From: an uncultured Eubacteriales bacterium
GTDB taxonomy: Bacteria > Bacillota > Clostridia > Oscillospirales > Acutalibacteraceae
Length of the DNA stretch: 25,750 bases
Direction of reading: 5' to 3'
Assembly: GCA_900540085.1 (NCBI GenBank)
Contig: UQEU01000017.1
Location: forward strand, 1 to 25,750
Translations under genes and position numbers: made by a program
In this document: one piece after another, positions 1-8,289 of the stretch
Layout of the letters: each line of letters starts with the position of its first letter
Position numbering within the stretch: the stretch's first letter is position 1
The notes under the pieces: model-generated
The model's input: only the letters and a program-made list of their open reading frames with translations
The model's database searches: none
Told to the model about the DNA's origin: nothing

Positions 1-125
1 TGCCAAATGAAACAGCTACTTATGATTATCGCTAAAACAATTACTATTGAAACAACAGAAATAATTACCTTTGATTTTTTGCTTAACTTTTTCTTTTCTG
101 ACATTTCTTCATTTTTTATTGTCAT
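1..125 (-). CDS. N-terminal part of a membrane-anchored or exported protein (partial)
   Basis: The first 41 codons of a minus-strand gene that runs off the left edge. An ATG at 123-125 follows an AAGGAGA ribosome site at 133-140. The visible peptide starts with a Lys/Glu-rich stretch of about 18 residues and then has one hydrophobic segment (about residues 20-40, rich in Ile and Val). That is a signal anchor or an uncleaved signal peptide with the N-terminus inside. A Cys near residue 38 lies inside the hydrophobic stretch; I do not see a clear lipobox. The gene lies about 50 bases downstream of the cysS terminator, so it is probably a separate transcription unit. The function cannot be told from this fragment. 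Confidence 0.6.
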   Translation of the reverse strand, partial: MTIKNEEMSEKKKLSKKSKVIISVVSIVIVLAIIISSCFIW

Positions 126-173
126 TCTTATATCTCCTTACTTACATCACATACAAAGATACAAATATATTAT

Positions 174-208
174 AAAAAAGATGTTGTCAAAAAACAACAT
201 CTTTTTTT
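174..208 (-). terminator. Intrinsic terminator after cysS
   Basis: A perfect hairpin, with stem AGATGTTGT/ACAACATCT around a short A-rich loop, is flanked by A and T runs. Read on the minus strand it ends in a T tract just after the cysS stop. The A run on the other side would also make it work in the plus direction. Confidence 0.85.
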
Positions 209-212
209 ATAA

Positions 213-1610
213 TCATTCCTTTGTCCAAGTAACTCCGTTTGGAGTATCTTTCAATATAATTCCCCTACTCTTTAAATCGTCTCTGATTTTATCGGCAGTC
301 GCCCAATCTTTATTTTTTCTTGCTTCATTTCTTTGAGCAATCAATTCTTCAATTTCATCATCGAGCGAATTGTTCTTTTTATTGTAAAGTATTCCAAGAA
401 CATCTGTCAACTCGTCAAATATTTTTGCAGCATATTCACAAGCAGTTTTAGAAACATCTTTATCAAGAACAAGAGTATTAATATCTTTAACAAGTTCAAA
501 AACAGCAGCAATTCCGTCAGCAGTATTAAGGTCGTCGTCCATTGCAGTAACAAACTGTTCTTTTCTTGAATTAAACTGAGCAATCAGTTCATTGTCATTT
601 TCCAAAGTTTCATTTTTGGCATTGCTTATAGCAAAATCAAGGCTTTCACGGCAAGTATAAAGTCTTGTCAAAGCGTTTTTGCACTGTTCAATAATATCTA
701 TACTATAATTTATAGGTGTTCTGTAATGTGCCGATATTAAAAGGTATCTGATTACTTCATAACCATATACATCGCTGATTTCTCTAACGGTTTTAAAGTT
801 GCCGAGAGATTTGCTCATCTTTACATTGTCAACATTAATATAGCCGTTATGCATCCAATATCTTGCAAATTCAGCGTCGTTGGCACACTCGGATTGAGCA
901 ATTTCATTTTCATGATGAGGGAAAATCAAGTCTTGACCGCCGCAATGAATGTCAATAGTTTTACCTAAAAATCTTCTATTCATAGCAGAACATTCAATAT
1001 GCCAGCCCGGTCTTCCCTTTCCAAAAGGAGAGTCCCAATACGGCTCGCCCTCTTTTGCACCTTTCCACAAAGCAAAGTCAAGCGGGTCTTCTTTAACATC
1101 TCCGAGTGCAATTCTTGCACCGCTTTCAAGGTCTTCAATAGGTTGATGTGAAAGTTTACCGTATTCTTTAAATTTAAGAGTTCTGAAATAAACATCGTTT
1201 CCTGCCTGATAAGCATAGCCTTTGTCAACAAGAGTTTGAATGATATTTAAAATTTCATCAATATTTTCTGTTGCTTTCGGATGAACAGTTGCTTCCTTAA
1301 CATTCAAGCCTTTTGCATCTGTCCAGAATTCTTCAATATATTTTTCGGAAATAGTTTTATAATCTGTTCCCTCTTCATTTGCCCTATTTATAATTTTATC
1401 GTCAATATCTGTAAAGTTTTGAACAAACTTTACATTATAACCTCTATATTCCATATATCTTCTGAGAACATCGAAAACACACAAAGGTCTTGCATTTCCG
1501 ATATGGATATAGTTATACACGGTAGGTCCGCAAGCATAAATTTTAACTTCGTTTGGGTCTAACGGCACAAACTCTTCCTTTTCTCTTGACATTGTGTTAA
1601 ATACTTTCAT
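213..1610 (-). CDS. cysS: Cysteinyl-tRNA synthetase
   Basis: Charges tRNA-Cys with cysteine in the cytoplasm (class I synthetase, 465 residues, normal length). The HIGH signature appears as HIGN at 36-39 and KMSKS at 264-268. The zinc ligands expected for CysRS are visible: Cys27, Cys207, His232 and the nearby Glu236. The anticodon-binding C-terminal region is present and ends normally. The ATG overlaps the cysE stop (ATGA, four bases) and the ribosome site GGAGGA lies inside the end of cysE, so translation is probably coupled. It is the second gene of the T-box controlled cysE-cysS operon and is followed by a strong terminator. The cysE-cysS pairing is common in Firmicutes. Confidence 0.97.
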   Translation of the reverse strand: MKVFNTMSREKEEFVPLDPNEVKIYACGPTVYNYIHIGNARPLCVFDVLRRYMEYRGYNVKFVQNFTDIDDKIINRANEEGTDYKTISEKYIEEFWTDAKGLNVKEATVHPKATENIDEILNIIQTLVDKGYAYQAGNDVYFRTLKFKEYGKLSHQPIEDLESGARIALGDVKEDPLDFALWKGAKEGEPYWDSPFGKGRPGWHIECSAMNRRFLGKTIDIHCGGQDLIFPHHENEIAQSECANDAEFARYWMHNGYINVDNVKMSKSLGNFKTVREISDVYGYEVIRYLLISAHYRTPINYSIDIIEQCKNALTRLYTCRESLDFAISNAKNETLENDNELIAQFNSRKEQFVTAMDDDLNTADGIAAVFELVKDINTLVLDKDVSKTACEYAAKIFDELTDVLGILYNKKNNSLDDEIEELIAQRNEARKNKDWATADKIRDDLKSRGIILKDTPNGVTWTKE

Positions 1611-2245
1611 ATTTTTTCCTCCAAATCTTTTAATTTGTTTTCAAGTTCTTTAATTTTTTCTTCATTTTTTGCAATCGCTTGTGTTATAGGGTCAGGAATA
1701 TTGACTTGATCTAAATCGTCAACTCTCTCGCCGTCAATTCTAACAACTTTTCCGGGAACACCTACAACCGTTGCATTTGGTTCAACATCGCAAATAACCA
1801 CTGCGCCTGCCGCAATCTTCGCACTGTGTCCGACTGTAATAGGCCCTAAAACTTTTGCACCCGAACCAATCATTACTCCATTTTCAATGGTAGGATGTCT
1901 TTTACCCATATCCTTACCCGTGCCACCGAGAGTAACACCTTGATATATAATTACATCGTCTCCTATTTCGGCAGTTTCTCCGATAACAATACCTGTACCG
2001 TGGTCAATAACAACTCTTTTGCCGATTTTTGCGGCAGGATGAATTTCAATACCCGTTTTTCGTGCAGTTTTTTGACTAATATATCTTGCTAAAAACGGCA
2101 TATTGTGGTTATAAAACCATTGGGCTTTTCTGTGCTTTCTCAAAGCTCTAAAACCCGGATATAAAAAGAAGATTTCAGCTTTACTTCTTGCCGCAGGGTC
2201 ATGCTCCATAAAACTCTTTATATCTTCATTTAATCTATCAAACAT
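1607..2245 (-). CDS. cysE: Serine O-acetyltransferase
   Basis: Makes O-acetylserine from serine and acetyl-CoA, the first step of cysteine synthesis. The protein has 212 residues, the shorter Gram-positive/EpsC-like form of serine acetyltransferase. After an N-terminal helical part come left-handed beta-helix hexapeptide repeats from about residue 66 to 170, including the DHGTGIVIGET active-site stretch. The tail beyond about 185 is a short Lys/Glu heptad-like coiled coil. The ATG at 2243-2245 has a GGAGGG site six bases upstream. It is first in the operon with cysS and sits directly behind the T-box leader, so its expression should respond to uncharged tRNA-Cys. Confidence 0.95.
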   Translation of the reverse strand: MFDRLNEDIKSFMEHDPAARSKAEIFFLYPGFRALRKHRKAQWFYNHNMPFLARYISQKTARKTGIEIHPAAKIGKRVVIDHGTGIVIGETAEIGDDVIIYQGVTLGGTGKDMGKRHPTIENGVMIGSGAKVLGPITVGHSAKIAAGAVVICDVEPNATVVGVPGKVVRIDGERVDDLDQVNIPDPITQAIAKNEEKIKELENKLKDLEEKI

Positions 2246-2257
2246 TTAGCCCTCCAT

Positions 2258-2291
2258 AAAAAAACAAGCCTCCGTCAAAAATGACAGAGGC
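2258..2291 (-). terminator. T-box regulated terminator upstream of cysE
   Basis: On the minus strand, arms GCCTCTGTCA and TGACGGAGGC (one G-U pair) are followed by TTGTTTTTTT. The 5' arm contains CTCT, which can pair instead with AGAG just before the T-box sequence (2311-2314). The terminator and antiterminator are therefore mutually exclusive. Confidence 0.88.
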
Positions 2292-2510
2292 AATAATAAC
2301 TGCGGTTCCACTCTATTTTATACTCAACTGCATTATAACAGTTTAGGCAGATAACGATACCAACCGACTGTAAATACTTTATAAAATTTCCTTACAGCTA
2401 CTCATGGGTGCATTTCAGCGTAACTAAATAATGAATTTCTCAGCATACAATTCAATCTCTGTTAAAAAGTCTTGCCGCTTACTTATCCCAATCAAAGTAT
2501 TTATATATTG
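2258..2510 (-). promoter_or_regulatory. T-box riboswitch leader (cysteine-specific)
   Basis: This fills the roughly 300-base gap between pgsA and cysE. On the minus strand it carries the canonical T-box TGGAACCGC (2302-2310) next to the terminator described separately. A long upstream Stem I region contains AAATGCACCC. I read TGC at 2410-2412, a Cys codon followed by A, as the specifier. The T-box base after UGG is A, which pairs with a U73 discriminator as in tRNA-Cys. Known logic: uncharged tRNA-Cys binds the specifier and T-box, stabilises the antiterminator and lets cysE-cysS be transcribed. The class and tRNA identity are well supported; the exact ends and Stem I folding are inferred by eye. 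Confidence 0.92.
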
Positions 2511-2517
2511 TACTATT

Positions 2518-2545
2518 ATTATATCAAAAAGTTTGAAAAATGCAA
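2518..2545 (-). promoter_or_regulatory. Promoter of the T-box/cysE-cysS operon
   Basis: -35 TTGCAT (2540-2545), a 16-base spacer and -10 TATAAT (2518-2523) place the start near 2510. The -35 box begins only three bases after the pgsA stop codon. Confidence 0.65.
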
Positions 2546-2548
2546 CTA

Positions 2549-3106
2549 TTATTTTGTTTCTATTACATGTTTATTATCTTTCACATAGATAATGCCTGAA
2601 ATCAATGTAACAACTGCTACTATCCAATACGCAATATGAGAAAAGTCATACAAAATATCGTAGTTAATTGCAAAACCTTCGCCGAAAGAAAGCGACAAAA
2701 TAGTTAATCCTGTTGCAGCCATTTGTAAAAATGTTTTAAGCTTACCCCACTTATTTGCCGCAACAACCGTACCTTTGGAAGCGGCAATCATCCTGATACC
2801 TGCGACAAGGAATTCTCTTGCCATAATTATCATTACAACTATTACATCGCAATAGCCAAGTTTAACAAGGCACAAAAAGGCACAAGTTGTCAAAACTTTA
2901 TCTGCCATCGGGTCCATCAATTTACCAAAATCGGTTACAAGATTTTTATTACGAGCAATACTACCGTCAACAATGTCGCTCATACAAGCAACAAAGTACA
3001 AAACGAGTGCTACGCTGAAATGATACTTATGTGTTAAAAGCATTTCAGCAACAAATATAGGTACTAAAACCAACCTAAAAACAGTAATTTTATTTGGCAC
3101 ATTCAT
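2549..3106 (-). CDS. pgsA: CDP-diacylglycerol--glycerol-3-phosphate 3-phosphatidyltransferase
   Basis: Makes phosphatidylglycerol phosphate in the membrane from CDP-diacylglycerol and glycerol-3-phosphate. It has 185 residues, as usual. The CDP-alcohol phosphotransferase motif is complete: Asp44, Asp47-Gly48, Ala51-Arg52, Gly61, Asp65 and Asp69. Several hydrophobic helices surround it (about 8-22, 31-43, 75-95, 110-125 and 150-175). The ATG follows the rimO stop with no gap (TAAATG), with a GGGAGGG site inside the end of rimO, so the two are coupled. It is the last gene of the recA-recX-rimO-pgsA unit, and no separate terminator is seen before the cysE promoter. Confidence 0.94.
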   Translation of the reverse strand: MNVPNKITVFRLVLVPIFVAEMLLTHKYHFSVALVLYFVACMSDIVDGSIARNKNLVTDFGKLMDPMADKVLTTCAFLCLVKLGYCDVIVVMIIMAREFLVAGIRMIAASKGTVVAANKWGKLKTFLQMAATGLTILSLSFGEGFAINYDILYDFSHIAYWIVAVVTLISGIIYVKDNKHVIETK

Positions 3107-4426
3107 TTAAATAACCCTCCCGATTAAATCATAACCGTCATAACTGATGATTTTTACATTATAGAAATTTCCTATTTCCAATTCCGTATCAGACTGTACG
3201 ATAATTGAAGCGTCTATTTCAGGAGCATCCATATATGAACGACCTAAATAATTTTCTCCGTCTTTTGAGTCAATAACAACTTCAAAAACACTTCCAACTC
3301 TGTTATTATTACTTTCTTCAGTAATGGAATATTGAATATCCATAACAGTTTGCGCTCTGCTTTGCTTAACCGAATCTTCAATTTGATTTTCAAAGTCAAA
3401 AGCAGGCGTATCTTCTTCAGGCGAAAACTCAAACACACCGAGTTTATCAAATTTACAATAATTTACAAAATTGCAAAGTTCTTCAAAATCTTCATCAGTT
3501 TCATCGGGAAAACCAACCATAAAAGTTGTTCTCAAAGAAATGTTCGGAATTTTTTTTCTTAATTTATCTATTAATTCGCACAAAGAATTGTACGAACCAA
3601 ATCTGTTCATAGACTTTAATACTTTTTCATTACAATGCTGTAACGGAATATCAATATAATTGCAGATTTTTTCTTCATTTGCAATTAAATCAATAACATC
3701 ATCTGTAAGACGATCGGGATAACAATAGTAAAGTCTTATCCACTTTAAATCATCTATCTTAACAAGTTTTTTCAGTAAATCAGCGAGAGCATTTCTGCCA
3801 TAAATATCAAAACCGTACCTTGTAGTATCCTGTGCAATCAAAATGATTTCTTTAACACCGTCACTGACAAGTTTATTTGCTTCTTTGACAATTGACTCTA
3901 TTGTTCGGCTTCTGAATTTTCCCCGAATATAAGGTATAGCACAATATGAACACTTATTGTCGCAACCATCGGCTATTTTTAAATAAGCCCAATGCGACGG
4001 CGTTGAAACAAGTCTTTCATCATCAATAGGCAAATAGCATTTATCGAGATAAAGAGAAGTGACTAAACCGCACATAACTTTTTGACAAATCTTAACAATA
4101 TCGCTGTTTGCACCAATTCCGACAACTGCATCAACTTCGGGTATTTCTTCCAAAATTTCATCTTGGTATCTTTCAGCAAGGCAACCTGTAACCACTATAC
4201 CGCTTATCAAACCCGCTTTTTTATATTCGACAGTTTCAAGTATCGCTTCTATAGCTTCTTTTTTTGCATCTTCTATAAATCCACAGGTATTAATGATGAC
4301 AATATCTGCGTCTTCAGTATTTGTAACTATGGTAAAATTGTTGTCTATCAATTTTTTAAGCATAATTTCTGCATCCACTTGATTTTTGGGACAACCGAGT
4401 GAAATCATACCAACTTTAAAATTCAT
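3107..4426 (-). CDS. rimO: Ribosomal protein S12 methylthiotransferase (radical SAM)
   Basis: Adds a methylthio group to the conserved aspartate of ribosomal protein S12. Length is 439 residues. The N-terminal UPF0004 domain carries the three auxiliary-cluster cysteines (Cys12, Cys48, Cys82). The radical SAM CxxxCxxC motif is Cys155, Cys159 and Cys162. A C-terminal TRAM domain occupies about the last 65 residues. The CPKNQVDAE start and the DGCDNKCSYC motif favour RimO over MiaB. It overlaps the end of recX by 11 bases. RimO next to pgsA is a common Firmicutes arrangement. Confidence 0.95.
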   Translation of the reverse strand: MNFKVGMISLGCPKNQVDAEIMLKKLIDNNFTIVTNTEDADIVIINTCGFIEDAKKEAIEAILETVEYKKAGLISGIVVTGCLAERYQDEILEEIPEVDAVVGIGANSDIVKICQKVMCGLVTSLYLDKCYLPIDDERLVSTPSHWAYLKIADGCDNKCSYCAIPYIRGKFRSRTIESIVKEANKLVSDGVKEIILIAQDTTRYGFDIYGRNALADLLKKLVKIDDLKWIRLYYCYPDRLTDDVIDLIANEEKICNYIDIPLQHCNEKVLKSMNRFGSYNSLCELIDKLRKKIPNISLRTTFMVGFPDETDEDFEELCNFVNYCKFDKLGVFEFSPEEDTPAFDFENQIEDSVKQSRAQTVMDIQYSITEESNNNRVGSVFEVVIDSKDGENYLGRSYMDAPEIDASIIVQSDTELEIGNFYNVKIISYDGYDLIGRVI

Positions 4427-5027
4427 AACTATCTGTTTCCATTCTGTAAAATGCCGATTTAATGTCGGAGTATGAAAAGCCTTTGCGAAGAAGTGCCGAA
4501 ATCACTTTTTCTTTTCCGTTTTCTGCTTTTATCTTTAAAGAATATTTTGTATTTAACAAATCACAAATAATCTCAACAGAGTCAATTTCACGACAACTGA
4601 CAACATTGTCAACAATGTCTTTATCTATTCCCCGTTTTCTCATTTCTGCAATAATATGTGATTTAGAATACTTTTTCCCTGACAAATAATCAAACAACTT
4701 TTCGGCATATTTATTATCATCGATAAAGCCTTTTTCAATCATCAGTTCAGTGGCATACTTTGCATTTTCATAACTGACGGTTTTAAGTAATTTTCTTTCC
4801 AATTCTTTTTGAGAATGGTCACGCCTTGACAATAAATCATAACACTTATTTACTGCCTTTCGCCGCTCTATTTTCTCAACAAGTTGTTCAAATTCTTCCT
4901 CAGATATTTCAGTATCGTTTGAAATGAAATTCAAATTCCAAAAGTCAATATCCGTAGTTATTTTATACTCACCATCAATTAAAATATGAATTTTTTTGCC
5001 TCTGCCCTTTTGATGAGTTATTTTCAT
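4416..5027 (-). CDS. recX: Regulatory protein RecX
   Basis: RecX binds RecA filaments and limits recombinase activity. About 203 residues with the family's three-helix RecX repeats: a repeat near 60-100 (NKCYDLLSRRDHSQKELERKL), a second near 100-145 (GFIDDNKYAEKL), and a third in the C-terminal part (RKGFSYSDIKSAF). I take the ATG at 5025-5027, whose A is the last base of the recA stop (TGATG), instead of the in-frame TTG three bases earlier. A GAGGA site lies about 12 bases upstream. Its position directly after recA supports the call. It overlaps rimO by 11 bases, so the whole unit is probably translated in a coupled way. Confidence 0.92.
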   Translation of the reverse strand: MKITHQKGRGKKIHILIDGEYKITTDIDFWNLNFISNDTEISEEEFEQLVEKIERRKAVNKCYDLLSRRDHSQKELERKLLKTVSYENAKYATELMIEKGFIDDNKYAEKLFDYLSGKKYSKSHIIAEMRKRGIDKDIVDNVVSCREIDSVEIICDLLNTKYSLKIKAENGKEKVISALLRKGFSYSDIKSAFYRMETDSYEF

Positions 5028-6166
5028 CAATCTTCATCGTCCTCAACTGCTATGTCAAGTTTTGCTTTTGCCGACGCTCTTGTGTATGAAGACTTTTTAA
5101 CTTCTTTTTCTTCACTTTCGTCTGTTTCGGCTTTAGGAGAAACTTTTGCTTCATACTTAGATTTTGTACTTTCGGCAAGTTTTGCCATCTCAACCGTTAC
5201 TTTGCTTTCAATATCAGCAGCAAGTTCAGGTTCGCTTTTAATAAGGCGTTTTACATTATCTCTGCCTTGACCGAGTCTTCTGTCGCCGTATGAGAACCAA
5301 GAACCGCCTTTTTTAACAATACCGAGTTTAACTGCCATATCGAGAATTTCGCCTTCTTTTGAAATTCCCGTACCGTACATAATGTCAAACTCTGCTTCCT
5401 TAAACGGAGGAGCAACTTTATTTTTAACAATCTTTGCTCTTGTTCTTGAACCTATAAATTCACCGTTTGTACCTTTGATAAGTTCAACTTTTCTAACATC
5501 TATTCTCATGGAAGAATAGAATTTCAAAGCACGACCACCCGTTGTAACCTCAGGATTACCATACATTACTCCAACTTTTTCACGAAGCTGATTGATAAAT
5601 ATTACAACACAATTTCCTTTTGAAATTGAACTTGTAAGTTTTCTGAGTGCCTGACTCATAAGACGAGCATGAAGACCTACATGAGAATCGCCCATATCGC
5701 CTTCAATTTCGCTTTTCGGAACAAGTGCGGCAACAGAGTCAACAACTATAATATCAATGGCACCCGAACGAACAAGTTGTTCTGTGATTTCAAGTGCCTG
5801 CTCGCCGTAATCGGGTTGTGCAACAAGCAAATTGTCAACATTTACACCTAAATTTGCAGCATATACAGGGTCAAGAGCATGTTCGGCGTCAATAAACGCA
5901 GCCTCTCCGCCGAGTTTTTGAGCTTCTGCAACACAGTGAAGTGCAAGCGTAGTTTTACCTGAACTTTCAGGACCGTATATCTCTATAACTCTTCCTCTCG
6001 GAAGACCTCCCACACCCGATGCTATATCGAGCGAAAGAGAACCTGTTGAAATAGCGGCAACATTTAAAGCACTGTTTTCGCCAAGTCGCATAATAGCACC
6101 ATCGCCGTATGTTTTTACAATTTGTTTCAGCGCTGTTTCAAGAGCAGTTTTTTTATCCGTAGCCAT
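5027..6166 (-). CDS. recA: Recombinase RecA
   Basis: ATP-dependent DNA strand exchange, homologous recombination, and SOS co-protease. 379 residues. Walker A GPESSGKT is at 65-72. The RecA signature (ALKFYSSMRIDVRK), the L2-loop region (REKVGVMYGNPEVTTGGR) and the C-terminal domain are present. The tail beyond about residue 330 is long, charged and low-complexity (Lys, Glu, Ala, Ser), ending in acidic residues as in many RecA proteins. The ATG has an AGGAGG site (6173-6178) at ideal spacing and a strong promoter upstream. First gene of recA-recX-rimO-pgsA. I found no CGAAC-type LexA box in the upstream gap. Confidence 0.98.
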   Translation of the reverse strand: MATDKKTALETALKQIVKTYGDGAIMRLGENSALNVAAISTGSLSLDIASGVGGLPRGRVIEIYGPESSGKTTLALHCVAEAQKLGGEAAFIDAEHALDPVYAANLGVNVDNLLVAQPDYGEQALEITEQLVRSGAIDIIVVDSVAALVPKSEIEGDMGDSHVGLHARLMSQALRKLTSSISKGNCVVIFINQLREKVGVMYGNPEVTTGGRALKFYSSMRIDVRKVELIKGTNGEFIGSRTRAKIVKNKVAPPFKEAEFDIMYGTGISKEGEILDMAVKLGIVKKGGSWFSYGDRRLGQGRDNVKRLIKSEPELAADIESKVTVEMAKLAESTKSKYEAKVSPKAETDESEEKEVKKSSYTRASAKAKLDIAVEDDED

Positions 6167-6193
6167 AATAGACCTCCTCTTTTTTCTTCCATA

Positions 6194-6222
6194 ATTATAA
6201 TATATTTAATTAATAAAATCAA
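6194..6222 (-). promoter_or_regulatory. Promoter of recA
   Basis: -35 TTGATT (6217-6222), a 17-base spacer and -10 TATAAT (6194-6199). The predicted start near 6187 gives a very short leader of about 20 bases before the ATG. Confidence 0.75.
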
Positions 6223-6244
6223 CAAATATAGAAAAATAGATAAG

Positions 6245-6260
6245 ATATACAACAGTATAT
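6245..6260. repeat. Inverted repeat upstream of the recA promoter
   Basis: ATATAC-AACA-GTATAT has perfect six-base arms around a four-base centre, about 23 bases upstream of the recA -35 box. It could be an operator, but AT-rich DNA produces such repeats easily. It does not match the known Firmicutes LexA box. Confidence 0.3.
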
Positions 6261-6349
6261 TTTTTATTTATTGTATTATTGATTATATCATTGCAAATAT
6301 AAGTTTTCAAACTGTTTTATTTACAGAGTAAAAATACGGACTTTATATA

Positions 6350-6386
6350 AAAAACGCATCTGCAATAATATAACAGATGCGTTTTT
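6350..6386 (-). terminator. Intrinsic terminator after ptsI
   Basis: Arms AAAACGCATCTG and CAGATGCGTTTT enclose an AT-rich loop of about 11 bases. On the minus strand the stem runs into a T tract. It closes the fru-pts operon. Confidence 0.88.
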
Positions 6387-6390
6387 AAAA

Positions 6391-8013
6391 TTATTCACTT
6401 TGACAAATGATTTTTCTTGTCTTTAAAATGCTTGAAGAAGAAACTGAAAATTCATCAAGTCCCCATTCGAGCAATTTTGAAATCATTTTTTCATTACAAG
6501 CCGCTTCGCCGCACATACCGACCGGTATGCCTGCTTTTTTAGCATTTTTTATTGTCATTTCTATTGACTTCAAAACTGCCGTATTGTATTCATTATAAAG
6601 ATATGCAACTTCCTTATTCCCTCTGTCTGCCACCATTATATAACCTGTTAAATCATTTGTGCCAATACTGAAAAAGTCAACAATTTTTGCCAATTCATCA
6701 GAAATCATAACTGCTGACGGCGTTTCTATCATTACACCGACTTCAATATCTTTCTTATATTTAACACCGTCTTTTTCGAGTTCATTTTTGCACTCGTCAA
6801 GTAATTTTTTGGCACTGACAACTTCATCAACAGTACACACAAGCGGAAACATTATTTTAATATTACCATAGCAAGCGGCTCTCAACAATGCTTTTAACTG
6901 CACCTTGAACAAATCTATATTTTTCAGACAATAACGAATAGCACGAAGTCCCATAAATGGATTATCTTCCTTTTCAATTTGAAGATATTCTATATGCTTA
7001 TCTCCGCCGACATCAAGTGTTCTTATTATAACCTCTCTGCCGCCCATCGCTTTTGCAACAGTGCTGTATGCTTCAAATTGTTCTTCTTCACTCGGGGCTT
7101 CACTTCTGTCCATATACAAAAACTCTGTTCTGAACAAACCTATTCCCTCTGCACCGTTTACAACGGCACTATGCACATCATCTGCGTTTGCAATATTTGC
7201 ATATACCGACTTTTGAACACCGTTTTTTGTAATTGTTTTTTTATTTATATATTCTTTAAGACTTAAGCGTTCCTTCCGTTCTTCATCTTTAAGAATTGAG
7301 TACGATTTTACACACTCGTCATCTGCATCTTTTACAATCTCACCTTTAACAGCATCCACAATAACAAAATCATCGTTTTCAAATATATTTTGAGCATTTT
7401 TAACGCTGAGAATACAAGGTATTCCCATTGCTCTTGCTATAATTGCACTGTGTGAAGTAACGCCTCCTGCTTCGGCAATGATAGCCTCAACATTTTCTTT
7501 ATTTATTTTTGAAGTCATAGACGGTGTAAAATCTGTTGCAACCAAAACAGTGCCTTTTTCAACATTTGAAATATCTGTTTCTTCTGTTTTAAGCAAAATT
7601 TTTAAAAGACTGCTTTTAATATCGTTTATGTCAGTTGCTCTTTGACGGGTAAGTTCATCTTCGGCAACAGAAAAAATTTGGTAAAACATAGAGCAAACAG
7701 TATCAACTGCTTTTTCCGCCGTCATTTCGGAGTTTATATTTTCTTTCATTTGACCTATCATAAACGGGTCTTCAAGCATTACCAAATGACCTTCAAGTAT
7801 TTCGGCATTTTTTGAACCCGCTTCCTTTTTCAGCGTTTCAATAAGGCCTTTTGTGTCATTTATATACTTTGAAACTGCTTTATCCAAACGGGAAATTTCT
7901 TCATCTTTACCCGAAAACTCAACTTTAGAATAATCAAGACTGAGTTCTTTAATGACAACAATCTTACCTATGCCATACCCTTCCGATACGGGAGTTCCTT
8001 TAATTTTAATCAT
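6391..8013 (-). CDS. ptsI: Phosphoenolpyruvate-protein phosphotransferase (PTS enzyme I)
   Basis: Takes phosphate from PEP and passes it to HPr, feeding all PTS sugar permeases. About 540 residues, slightly short for the family. The phospho-histidine site GGVTSHSAIIAR places the active His at residue 188. The PEP-binding TIM-barrel with GIGLFRTEFLYMDR, SIGTNDLTGY and the MCGE motif near the C-terminus follows. I choose the ATG at 8011-8013, where the conserved MIKIKGTPVSEG start lies. A longer reading from 8028 only adds five residues that overlap ptsH. The chosen start still overlaps the ptsH stop by eight bases, so expression is coupled to ptsH. Confidence 0.95.
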   Translation of the reverse strand: MIKIKGTPVSEGYGIGKIVVIKELSLDYSKVEFSGKDEEISRLDKAVSKYINDTKGLIETLKKEAGSKNAEILEGHLVMLEDPFMIGQMKENINSEMTAEKAVDTVCSMFYQIFSVAEDELTRQRATDINDIKSSLLKILLKTEETDISNVEKGTVLVATDFTPSMTSKINKENVEAIIAEAGGVTSHSAIIARAMGIPCILSVKNAQNIFENDDFVIVDAVKGEIVKDADDECVKSYSILKDEERKERLSLKEYINKKTITKNGVQKSVYANIANADDVHSAVVNGAEGIGLFRTEFLYMDRSEAPSEEEQFEAYSTVAKAMGGREVIIRTLDVGGDKHIEYLQIEKEDNPFMGLRAIRYCLKNIDLFKVQLKALLRAACYGNIKIMFPLVCTVDEVVSAKKLLDECKNELEKDGVKYKKDIEVGVMIETPSAVMISDELAKIVDFFSIGTNDLTGYIMVADRGNKEVAYLYNEYNTAVLKSIEMTIKNAKKAGIPVGMCGEAACNEKMISKLLEWGLDEFSVSSSSILKTRKIICQSE

Positions 8014-8269
8014 CCATACCACTCTCAATCATAAATGCCGCTTTTTCAAGCATTTCGTTTTCATCACTTCCGTTGCATTCAATAATAACACTTGTACCGT
8101 ACTTAATGCAAGCAGCCATTATATTCATTATGCTTTTGCCGTTTATTCTTTTACTCCCTACAACTAAATCTATGTCTGAAGAAAATTTTGACATTTCAGT
8201 TACAAAAATATTTGCAGGACGCATATGAAAGCCCATTTTATCTACAACTTTTACCGTTTTACTAACCAT
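8006..8269 (-). CDS. ptsH: Phosphocarrier protein HPr
   Basis: Small PTS phosphocarrier of 87 residues. The catalytic His15 lies in GFHMRPA, and the regulatory Ser46 lies in GKSIMNIM, both at the classical positions. Ser46 and its context are the HPr kinase/CcpA control site of Firmicutes, so this is a true HPr and not a Crh paralogue (which lacks His15). A GAGG ribosome site precedes the ATG. It sits between fruA (20-base gap) and ptsI (overlap), which makes it part of the fructose operon. Confidence 0.96.
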   Translation of the reverse strand: MVSKTVKVVDKMGFHMRPANIFVTEMSKFSSDIDLVVGSKRINGKSIMNIMAACIKYGTSVIIECNGSDENEMLEKAAFMIESGMDD

Positions 8270-8289
8270 ATTTAAACCTCTATTTAAAA

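Noticed and set aside
5028..5030. TTG start for recX
   Set aside because: The ATG right after it overlaps the recA stop as TGATG and is the more usual coupled start.
6167..6349. LexA/SOS box upstream of recA
   Set aside because: No CGAAC-N4-GTTCG-like sequence was found; GTTTTCAAAC near 6303-6312 is only a weak AT-rich lookalike.
8014..8028. Five extra N-terminal codons for ptsI
   Set aside because: They overlap ptsH further, lack a ribosome site and precede the conserved enzyme I start.
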